43,630 bases of DNA from Acinetobacter lwoffii (GTDB lineage: Bacteria; Pseudomonadota; Gammaproteobacteria; Pseudomonadales; Moraxellaceae): assembly GCA_013530545.1 (NCBI GenBank), contig SPVA01000094.1:1-43630 (forward strand), read 5' to 3'. Positions within the stretch are counted from its first letter, which is position 1. Every line of letters begins with the position of its first letter. A program made the position numbers and the translations under genes. Shown here in pieces: positions 37,448 to 43,630 of this stretch. Below the pieces are notes generated by a model. It saw only the letters and a program-made list of their open reading frames with translations. It searched no databases and was not told the origin of the DNA.

Positions 37448-38074
37448 CTAGATATTTAAACTATTCAATGGGGAAATCAACCATATAATCAAAATGATGT
37501 TAAAGACTATGGTACAAAAATATATCTGCCGGAAAGGTTGTTTTTGTGTTTTATGCCGTAATTTCTGCTGTGCCAGCCAAGCTGCCGGCCAGCCGCCCAA
37601 GAAGGCCACCAGATGCAGGGTATTTTCCGGAATACGGCGATTACCCAGCTGTGCCGCTTCCTTATCTTGGGCATAAAGCCAGTAACTGAGCGCATTCATC
37701 AGACTGACCAGCAACAACACTAATCCACTGAGTAAACCGCCCAAGGTTAAAGCCACCAGAAAAAGAATATAGAGCACACAGGCAATTTGCATCGGCTGTA
37801 ATTTCTGTGTCTGCTGTGACTTGGACGGTTTAAATTTTGCTTGCAGACTTTTGGCTTGAGATGCTTTCAGGTACATCACTTGTTGCGCGCGATAACGGCC
37901 GCGTTCATCCAGAATGACCAGATAATCCAGCGCACAGCCCACGATTGGACGTGGGCCAGGCTTGGCAAAGTCCTTGATATGCAGAAATACGCGATCTTTA
38001 GCTGGGTCACTGGGCTGGATAAAACCATAGCCCTGATCATCAAACCATTCCACCAAACGTCCCTGATCGCGCAT
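37448..38074 (-). CDS. Cold-shock-domain / DUF1294 membrane protein
   Basis: A 208-residue protein with a cytoplasmic N-terminal cold-shock fold (about 1-65, with GRLVEWFDDQGYGFIQP and RVFLHIKDF as the RNP-like motifs), a basic Gln/Lys-rich linker, then a DUF1294 membrane part with helices and the family motif ENTLHLVAFLGGWPAAWLAQ. It may couple nucleic-acid binding to the inner membrane. It lies 27 bases after thrB and 21 before the DUF4870-like gene, so the three form one unit. Confidence 0.88.
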   Translation of the reverse strand: MRDQGRLVEWFDDQGYGFIQPSDPAKDRVFLHIKDFAKPGPRPIVGCALDYLVILDERGRYRAQQVMYLKASQAKSLQAKFKPSKSQQTQKLQPMQIACVLYILFLVALTLGGLLSGLVLLLVSLMNALSYWLYAQDKEAAQLGNRRIPENTLHLVAFLGGWPAAWLAQQKLRHKTQKQPFRQIYFCTIVFNIILIIWLISPLNSLNI

Positions 38075-38101
38075 ATCCCCTACCCCTTTTGATTTGATTG
38101 T

Positions 38102-39049
38102 TTAAGCGGTGACGAATTTTAAGCGTTCAATCAGCATATTACGCATTTCGTCCGGATTTTTTTGCAAAATATCTTCGCCCGTACGGCCTAATGCTGCATT
38201 ACGCTGTGCCACCTGCAGACGCATCATCCAGAACCGTCCTGCTGCCATAGCCAGATATAACTCCAGGCAGGCGCGTTCATCACTGGTTAAAGGACGAATC
38301 GTTTCATAGGCATTTAAAAAGGCAATCGCTTTTTCTTCGTTTAAGACCACGTCAGGATATTCGGTACAGAAGTCATTTAAAGTAATGGCGATATCGAACA
38401 ACCATTCATCTTTATTCAGCTCATAAAAATCCAGAATGCCATTCAGCTGATCGCCTTCAAACAAGGTATTGTCACGGAACAGATCGGAATGAATAAAACC
38501 GCGTGGACGGTCCGGATATACCGCCGTCAAGGCTTCATATAAACCTAATAATTTACCGAGCAAGACTTTATCTGCCGGACTCAAGCTCGGTTTGATCTCT
38601 TGAGACACTGCCAGCCAATACGCATGATCACGCACGAAATTACGTTGCAGGTTAAAGTCTTTGAGAGCCACATGCATTTTTGCCTGAGCGACTGCAATCG
38701 CCTCTACCTGCGCGATGGTAGATGGCATCGGATGTTCACCCATCAGGCGCGGTGCAATCTGTGCCGGTTTATCTTTAATGCTGTGAATGGCTTTGCATGA
38801 ATGCGACAAAGGTACGGGAACGGCCAACCCGGCCCGACCCAGATGTTCTAGCACAGGAACCAGTTCACCCGCTGCCCGCTCATCCATATCTTCAAACACC
38901 GTCAGCACATATTGCTGGTCTTCGCAGACTAAAAAGTAGTTGGTATTTTGAATACCGCCTTGAATGGGAATCAGATCAATCGCCTTTAAACCATAAGGCG
39001 CTGCAAAATCCTGAACTTCCTTTAAAGTCAAAGTGGTATAAACCGACAT
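38102..39049 (-). CDS. thrB: Homoserine kinase (aminoglycoside-phosphotransferase type)
   Basis: ThrB phosphorylates homoserine in threonine synthesis. This is the APH-fold form found in Pseudomonas and relatives, not the GHMP-type of enteric bacteria. The 315-residue protein has the ATP-binding segment QGGIQNTNYFL, the catalytic H187-D189-N194 set in FIHSDLFRDN, and the metal aspartate in ILDFYELNKDEWLFDI. The ATG giving MSVYTTLTLK has AGGT upstream; a longer open frame adds 19 unsupported codons. Divergent from hisF. Confidence 0.94.
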   Translation of the reverse strand: MSVYTTLTLKEVQDFAAPYGLKAIDLIPIQGGIQNTNYFLVCEDQQYVLTVFEDMDERAAGELVPVLEHLGRAGLAVPVPLSHSCKAIHSIKDKPAQIAPRLMGEHPMPSTIAQVEAIAVAQAKMHVALKDFNLQRNFVRDHAYWLAVSQEIKPSLSPADKVLLGKLLGLYEALTAVYPDRPRGFIHSDLFRDNTLFEGDQLNGILDFYELNKDEWLFDIAITLNDFCTEYPDVVLNEEKAIAFLNAYETIRPLTSDERACLELYLAMAAGRFWMMRLQVAQRNAALGRTGEDILQKNPDEMRNMLIERLKFVTA

Positions 39050-39162
39050 AGAAAACCTGCGAAAAAACTTACATAATTTTGCTAGAATACCGTTTCCATC
39101 TGCCAAGGTGTAGCGCTTGCGTGGGTGAGTTTCATAATCGGCTGTAATAATTGGAAAAATTT

Positions 39163-39921
39163 ATGCTAGCTAAACGTATTATTCCTTGTCTGGACGTGGA
39201 TAACGGCCGCGTGGTCAAGGGTGTTCAGTTCCTTGATATTCGTGATGCGGGTGACCCGGTCGAAGTGGCGCGCCGTTATAATGAACAAGGTGCCGATGAA
39301 ATTACTTTCCTTGATATTACTGCTACACATCATGGACGCGACACGACTTACCGAACTGTTGAACGTATGGCCGAATCTGTATTCGTGCCTCTGACTGTCG
39401 GTGGTGGTGTCCGTAAAGTCGAAGATATCCGTTTATTGCTCAATGCCGGTGCAGACAAAGTCAGCATCAACTCGGCTGCGATTTATAATCCCGAGTTTGT
39501 GCAGGAAGCATCTCAACGCTTTGGCGCGCAGTGTATCGTAGTGGCGATCGATGCCAAAAAAACTGGCGACCACAAATGGGAAATTTTCACCCACGGCGGC
39601 CGTAAAGAAACCGGGATTGATGCGATTGAATGGGCTGTGAAAATGGCTGACTTCGGTGCAGGTGAATTACTGATTACTTCGATGGATGCCGATGGCACTA
39701 AAGCCGGTTACGACATTGCCCTGATGCGTGCTATCAATGACCGCGTCACGGTACCGACGATTGCTTCCGGTGGTGTGGGTAATTTACAGCATTTGGCGGA
39801 CGGTATTATTCATGGTGGTGCCGATGCGGTACTGGCAGCTTCAATTTTCCATTTTGGCCAACACACCATTCCGGAAGCCAAAGCCTATATGGCAGCCCAA
39901 GGCATTGAAATGCGCCTCTAA
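39163..39921 (+). CDS. hisF: Imidazole glycerol phosphate synthase cyclase subunit
   Basis: HisF makes imidazoleglycerol phosphate and AICAR from PRFAR using ammonia from HisH. The 252-residue beta/alpha barrel has catalytic D11 in [15 protein letters not shown] and the second aspartate in IVVAIDAKK, plus the [11 protein letters not shown] and SGGVGN phosphate loops. The ATG is chosen after TTGGAAAAATTT; a TTG four codons upstream is less likely. A terminator follows. Confidence 0.97.
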   Translation: MLAKRIIPCLDVDNGRVVKGVQFLDIRDAGDPVEVARRYNEQGADEITFLDITATHHGRDTTYRTVERMAESVFVPLTVGGGVRKVEDIRLLLNAGADKVSINSAAIYNPEFVQEASQRFGAQCIVVAIDAKKTGDHKWEIFTHGGRKETGIDAIEWAVKMADFGAGELLITSMDADGTKAGYDIALMRAINDRVTVPTIASGGVGNLQHLADGIIHGGADAVLAASIFHFGQHTIPEAKAYMAAQGIEMRL

Positions 39922-39945
39922 GCCGTTTTAGATGATGATTTAATT

Positions 39946-39974
39946 AAAGAGTGTTTTTATAAACACTCTTTTTT
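39946..39974 (+). terminator. Terminator of hisF
   Basis: A perfect 11-bp stem AAAGAGTGTTT / AAACACTCTTT with loop TTAT, followed by a T-run. Confidence 0.93.
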
Positions 39975-40009
39975 ATGCCTTAAATAAAACAACACAGCAA
40001 ATACGGGAC

Positions 40010-40033
40010 AAAAAAAAGGAGTCTTTCGACTCC
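40010..40033 (-). terminator. Terminator facing the fatty-acid-hydroxylase gene
   Basis: On the minus strand GGAGTC / GACTCC with a GAAA loop is followed by a U-run of eight. It lies about 170 bases past the hydroxylase stop. Confidence 0.8.
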
Positions 40034-40180
40034 CTATAAGACCAAGATAAGACTACAGCACTTGGTATTCAAAATAACTCATTACACCCAGAAACATTAT
40101 CAGTATGAGGCTTTGCTCACTGACAGGAGCAAATATAAGTGAAATCCGCAGGACAATATTGACAATACAATCGTATTTTA

Positions 40181-40198
40181 TTGACAAATCACGACAAA
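40181..40198 (+). promoter_or_regulatory. Operator-like repeat, copy A (downstream of the hydroxylase gene)
   Basis: TTGACAAATCACGACAAA: two GACAAA half-sites 11 bases apart in direct orientation. The same 18-base motif, with two changes, occurs at 40939. An 11-base direct repeat is typical of AraC-family sites. The role is inferred. Confidence 0.45.
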
Positions 40199-40206
40199 GC
40201 CCTGTT

Positions 40207-40863
40207 TTACTCCATAACCTGCATATTTAACTGCTTCATTACCGTATTTTTTGCAGTATTTTTCGACATATTAGTGGAAGCATCTGCCCATTTAACCGGA
40301 AAATATTGCGCTGCCCAGCGGTTCAGTTTTTCCGAGATCGGTGCAGGCAAGCTCAAACCTAAAGGATTCTGTTCCTGCAAATCTGCCGAGGAAATCACCC
40401 GGGTCCCGAGCAGATAGTCAAACCAGGGCTTGGTGACGCACCAGTTGGCATCCTGATTACTATTCATATGATGATCATAATGCCAGGGTAATTTCTTTTT
40501 GGCCCATTCCGGTTCCAGATGAGCCCGGCGATGTAAATAATAATAGTTGCCTGCACTATACAGGGCGGCCAGTGACATGCCTTTGGAGAAGGGATAAAAA
40601 CTGAGTCCAAAGACGGTCGCAACGACTGCCAGTGAGGCAATTTCATTGCGGGTACGCCAGTTGTCCAATCCTTCTACATAGCCGAAATCGGAAAATTCCG
40701 TTTTTCGCACAATCCGGTGATGCTCCCAATGTGAGCGCATACTCTCGGGTACCGGACTATAACGGCTCTGTCCCGGCTGGTGAACACCATGCAATACATA
40801 TTTATGTGCAAACCATTCAAATCCATTTGCGACGACAAGTCCTGCCAGAAAACCTTTCCACAT
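40207..40863 (-). CDS. Fatty acid hydroxylase / sterol desaturase superfamily protein
   Basis: A 218-residue membrane protein with the eight-histidine diiron signature of the family: HKYVLH (20-25), HWEHH (45-49), HRRAHLE and HYDHHMN. Helices flank these motifs. Such enzymes hydroxylate or desaturate lipids using oxygen; the substrate is unknown. AGAGGTAAAAG precedes the ATG. It is divergent from an AraC-family regulator, which probably controls it. Confidence 0.88.
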   Translation of the reverse strand: MWKGFLAGLVVANGFEWFAHKYVLHGVHQPGQSRYSPVPESMRSHWEHHRIVRKTEFSDFGYVEGLDNWRTRNEIASLAVVATVFGLSFYPFSKGMSLAALYSAGNYYYLHRRAHLEPEWAKKKLPWHYDHHMNSNQDANWCVTKPWFDYLLGTRVISSADLQEQNPLGLSLPAPISEKLNRWAAQYFPVKWADASTNMSKNTAKNTVMKQLNMQVME

Positions 40864-40938
40864 AATCTTTTACCTCTTGGTCTATTTTTAATATAGGCTA
40901 AATAAAAGACTAGATATTGACCAAAATATTCAATATGA

Positions 40939-40956
40939 TTGACAAAATACGACAAA
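40939..40956 (+). promoter_or_regulatory. Operator-like repeat, copy B (between hydroxylase and regulator)
   Basis: TTGACAAAATACGACAAA, 16 of 18 bases the same as the motif at 40181 and with the same 11-base spacing of GACAAA half-sites. It lies in the 108-base divergent promoter region. Confidence 0.5.
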
Positions 40957-40971
40957 ATAAAAGAATTAAAA

Positions 40972-41982
40972 ATGCTGGTTCTAAAAAACTACGTAGGTTC
41001 AGTATACGGTGGTTTAGGACATTTACTTTTGGACTATTATCAGTTGAAACAGCTTGAAGTCCCTGAGAAATTATTGGCCATTCAAAATCTGGAACGCTTT
41101 GATTTCGCCTTGTGGCGTGATCTATTAACGACACTTGATCAACAGCTGCAACGGCCGGCTTTGGGACTGGAAATCGCTCAACTGGTTGAAGCTAAACACC
41201 TCGGTATTATTGGCTATCTGGCGCTCTCAAGTAAGACCTTGGGTGAAGCCTTCATGCGCTATCATGATTATCATCGCCTGATTTATGATGGCGGCCCACT
41301 TCAGCTGCAGTGGCAAGGCGATTATCTGTCGATTGGCTGGGTTGAAGTTCCGTTTCATCTGAATACCCAATTGACCGATGAAATCGCGATTGCGCTAATG
41401 ACGGAATTCGTGAAAGCCAATGTTCAGAACCCGCACGGGGTTCAGTTATATGAAGTGCATTTCCAGCATGCAATGCCTAAAAATATTGCACTCTATGAGC
41501 AGTATTTCGGCTGTAAAGTCCGCTTTTCTCAAGCCAGAAATCAGGTGTTAATGCATGTCAGTGAACTGTCCAGACCACTGAAACAGGGCGACCAGACCTT
41601 GCAAAAACTGCTGATGCAGCAGGCTAAAGCATTGCTAGAAAAGTTCCCGGACTCCACTCTGGTGGATCAGCAGCTACAACAGGCGATTCTGATTGGCCTG
41701 CAAAAAAACCTGTTCCAGATCGAACATATTGCCGAGCAGATGAATTTTTCCGTGCGTCAGTTACAACGCCATTTGCAGAAACAGGGCAAAACCTATCAGC
41801 AACGTATGCAGGAAATCCGCTGCATGATGGCCATGCAATATCTGAAAGATCCGCACTTGAGCTTGCAGGAAACTGCCATGTTACTCGGTTATTCTGAACA
41901 GAGTGCATTTCAGCGTGCCTTTAAGCAATGGACCCAACTGACGCCGCAGCAGTGGCGCCAACAGAATATGTCAGCTGCTTAA
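40972..41982 (+). CDS. AraC-family transcriptional regulator
   Basis: A 336-residue regulator with an N-terminal Arabinose_bd-type sensing domain (about 20-200, including EAKHLGIIGYLALSSKTLGE) and a C-terminal two-helix-turn-helix AraC domain (about 235-330, with FSVRQLQRHLQKQGKTYQQR and LLGYSEQSAFQRAFKQWT). This architecture matches OruR/ArgR-like lipid- or amino-acid-responsive regulators. The ATG giving MLVLKNYVGS is chosen; a TTG 11 codons upstream overlaps the operator-like motif. The likely target is the divergent hydroxylase gene, by position. Confidence 0.92.
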   Translation: MLVLKNYVGSVYGGLGHLLLDYYQLKQLEVPEKLLAIQNLERFDFALWRDLLTTLDQQLQRPALGLEIAQLVEAKHLGIIGYLALSSKTLGEAFMRYHDYHRLIYDGGPLQLQWQGDYLSIGWVEVPFHLNTQLTDEIAIALMTEFVKANVQNPHGVQLYEVHFQHAMPKNIALYEQYFGCKVRFSQARNQVLMHVSELSRPLKQGDQTLQKLLMQQAKALLEKFPDSTLVDQQLQQAILIGLQKNLFQIEHIAEQMNFSVRQLQRHLQKQGKTYQQRMQEIRCMMAMQYLKDPHLSLQETAMLLGYSEQSAFQRAFKQWTQLTPQQWRQQNMSAA

Positions 41983-42086
41983 ACCACCAGCATGTTGGTT
42001 TGATAGACTGGCTTCAAGCAGCGTTGATGATTTAAATCCCTTGCCCCTATGACCTAATAATAAATATAAAAATAAGGACTTAGAAT

Positions 42087-42161
42087 ATGGATAAATATCT
42101 TGCCGAATTGCTCGGCACATTCTGGCTGGTGTTTGGAGATATTGTGGGAGCAGAAAATTAG
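42087..42161 (+). pseudogene. aqpZ: Aquaporin Z remnant (first 24 codons only)
   Basis: The frame starts MDKYLAELLGTFWLVFG after a good ribosome site (AAGGAC), an exact match in style to the AqpZ N-terminus (AExxGTFWLVFG), then reads DIVGAEN and stops. No NPA motif or any of the other five helices follows. The rest has been lost, most likely by a deletion joining codon 17 or so to the present intergenic sequence. Its start region looks intact, so it could still be translated into a useless peptide. Confidence 0.75.
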
Positions 42162-42190
42162 GCTTTTTAATAAAAACCCTCTAAAAAGCC
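42161..42190. terminator. Hairpin after the aqpZ remnant
   Basis: A perfect 9-bp stem GGCTTTTTA / TAAAAAGCC with a 12-base loop. On the minus strand it is followed by UAAUUUU, so it probably ends the 81-residue gene; it may also work on the plus strand. Confidence 0.65.
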
Positions 42191-42258
42191 AGGATTTCCA
42201 AATACCATTTTTCTGCATGTTTCACGTGGAGCATGCAGATCATCGCGCTTAAAAATGC

Positions 42259-42504
42259 TTATAAAAATGGATTTTCAATTTCATCCAGATCATCACGCTG
42301 AATTTTTTCTGGCAAGTCCGGCGTGTTTTCCAGTTGTTGTACCACATCATTCAGAAAAGCCTGCAAGGCTTTGGCCACTTTCAGTCCCTGCTGATCCTTG
42401 GTGATTTGCAAGTTGCCATACAGGCTGACGCAGTCCAGATCATTTTCCAAAGTCAGATCATGAATGGCATGGGATTCGCTGCCATTTTCAAACGCTTTAA
42501 ACAT
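42259..42504 (-). CDS. Hypothetical protein, 81 residues
   Basis: An acidic soluble protein, unrecognised. It reads MFKAFENGSESHAIHDLTLE, a strand-rich middle (DCVSLYGNLQITKDQQGL) and an Asp/Glu-rich C-terminus (DDLDEIENPFL). AGGTGAAGAAG precedes the ATG. It is the second gene after the endonuclease on the same strand, 79 bases downstream of it, and is probably a conserved Acinetobacter small protein. Confidence 0.75.
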   Translation of the reverse strand: MFKAFENGSESHAIHDLTLENDLDCVSLYGNLQITKDQQGLKVAKALQAFLNDVVQQLENTPDLPEKIQRDDLDEIENPFL

Positions 42505-42583
42505 ATCTTCTTCACCTGTCTTTGTTATTTGTCCATGAACGTCTGATGTCGATGCTACCCGAATCCCAGTTTTTTCAGCAAGC

Positions 42584-43630
42584 TTATTTCAACAGCTGCA
42601 AAATATATTGCAACAAGGCATCAATCAGCTGTTTCACGATGGCATCTTGCGTCGCGTTGTCTATCGTGCCGCCAGTCGCAGAGGAGGTCGAACTGCTTGA
42701 ACCGGAAGACTTAAACTCGCGTTGCAGTGCCTGCAGGTTTTCTTCGGAAACCTCTTCGGCACACTGGCTTTCTGCATCCCAGTTGGAATATTCGATTTTC
42801 TGGTTGGCTTTTACGGCATTTCCGGTCAGTGGCAGCTTATAGGTATTGCGTTTCTGTTCTTCGGTAAGCTGCGGGAATAGGTTAATTCCGAGCTGTTCTT
42901 CCAGATAGCAGACACTGACAATACGCACTTTGAGCGAATTATCATTCGGTGCATAGTAAGCACCAATGGCACCGGTTTTCGGCATATAAACTGCCTTATA
43001 GACCGCGGTCGGCACAATCACGCCATTGCCAATGGTTTTCAGCTTCTTCCCGGCAAAGACCGGCCCGGTCACCACATAGACATCCTGTTTCTGCTTGGTC
43101 ACAATGGCACGGGTGGCTTCTTCCAGCTCACGCCAGACTTGCTGATTATTCTTGGGCGCTTGCGGCACCATATTGGCCAATGAAAAACTGTCAGACTGCG
43201 CAGCCTTGTTAGGCATATCCGCATTCGGTGCCATATGACCACGGTCATAACCTGAACCGCGATAATCCGCCAATGTGGCACGATGCTTCGCACTGACCCG
43301 ATCTTCTTCATGGAAATTATCTTCACGGGGAATTTTCTGGCTTAAGCGTGCTGGCGTTAAGGCTTCTGCAACCCAAAGTGGCGTTTTAGATACCCCGGAA
43401 TAACCGACATTAAAGCCATTAAAACACAGTGAATAGCTGTCTTTTTTCAGACTGTCTTTCATCGAATATGGCGGCACATCCCGATAAAATTGGTTCAGAC
43501 AGGCAGAATCACTGGAAGAGGATAGTGACACCCACTGACTGATTTTTTCCTGGCCAAAAGCGATGGCGAAGCTGCTCGAAGCCACCACGCCCAGAATGAC
43601 TTTAATACTATTATCATTTAAAAACTGAAA
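42584..43630 (-). CDS. Exported DNA/RNA non-specific endonuclease (5' end beyond right edge)
   Basis: A secreted or periplasmic nuclease of the beta-beta-alpha metal (Serratia NucA) family. The catalytic motif SGYDRGHMAPNADM is intact, with the His general base, and the metal Asn lies in SLANMVPQAPKNNQQVW. Cysteines suggest disulfides. A Ser-rich linker (SSGSSSSTSSATGG) leads to a helical tail QLIDALLQYILQLLK. A GTG at 43588 is possible, but the frame stays open to the window end through SIKVILGVVASSSFAIAFG, which looks like a signal peptide, so the true start is very likely outside. Confidence 0.9.
   Translation of the reverse strand, partial: FQFLNDNSIKVILGVVASSSFAIAFGQEKISQWVSLSSSSDSACLNQFYRDVPPYSMKDSLKKDSYSLCFNGFNVGYSGVSKTPLWVAEALTPARLSQKIPREDNFHEEDRVSAKHRATLADYRGSGYDRGHMAPNADMPNKAAQSDSFSLANMVPQAPKNNQQVWRELEEATRAIVTKQKQDVYVVTGPVFAGKKLKTIGNGVIVPTAVYKAVYMPKTGAIGAYYAPNDNSLKVRIVSVCYLEEQLGINLFPQLTEEQKRNTYKLPLTGNAVKANQKIEYSNWDAESQCAEEVSEENLQALQREFKSSGSSSSTSSATGGTIDNATQDAIVKQLIDALLQYILQLLK

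Overview
The window is a chromosomal stretch of a gammaproteobacterium, almost certainly Acinetobacter. The evidence is protein content and gene order: the tRNA-Thr/Tyr/Gly/Thr-tuf cluster, a gspN-gspC-gspD type II secretion block, hemC-hemD-hemX-hemY followed by a thioesterase, algZ-algR, argH-yggX, fadB-fadA, and dispersed his genes (hisBH, hisA, hisF). Intergenic DNA is AT-rich. Species cannot be fixed by reading alone. I saw no rRNA, CRISPR array, complete insertion sequence or prophage.

Layout. 1-850 (minus): four tRNA genes feeding into tuf, with a recognisable promoter. 878-3206 (minus): trpE and gph, bounded by the terminator of the preceding unit. 3227-7846 (minus): gspN-gspC-gspD plus a tail-anchored FHA protein. 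7946-8352: an H-NS-like protein. 8497-12625 (minus): a heme operon in which hemD is broken by a frameshift, probably with a small deletion. 12734-14698 (minus): algZ-algR, overlapping head to head with argH-yggX (plus). 16401-16979: gene-free, holding terminators and two copies of a ~92-base module. 16980-20384 (minus): pgsA, a double-hotdog thioesterase and uvrC. 20600-22101: an orphan ClpA/ClpB-like single-ring ATPase and a membrane PH-domain protein. 22688-26023: fadB-fadA. 26164-30343: a low-GC patch of small unknown proteins with a tehB-type methyltransferase. 30569-31069: an exported protein. 31247-31616: two complete tRNA-Phe transcription units in tandem. 31781-39921: housekeeping genes (GNAT protein, hisBH, DUF805 protein, 3'-5' exonuclease, hisA, EamA transporter, DUF4870 and cold-shock/DUF1294 proteins, thrB, hisF). 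40207-41982: a fatty-acid-hydroxylase-family gene divergent from an AraC regulator, with a repeated operator-like motif. 42087-42161: a 24-codon stump of aquaporin aqpZ. 42259-43630: a small unknown and an exported non-specific endonuclease running off the right edge.

How the genes fit together. Most is core metabolism: tryptophan, arginine, histidine, threonine, heme, phospholipid synthesis, beta-oxidation, DNA repair and type II secretion. I see no obvious new multi-gene defence or biosynthetic system. The best candidates for something undescribed are the two-gene zinc-ribbon/helical cassette at 26687-27477 facing a GRDP-like protein with a five-cysteine tail, the AraC/hydroxylase locus with its paired repeats, and the tail-anchored FHA protein in the secretion operon. 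The broken hemD is the most consequential anomaly, because its loss should block heme synthesis unless it is an assembly error or is compensated.
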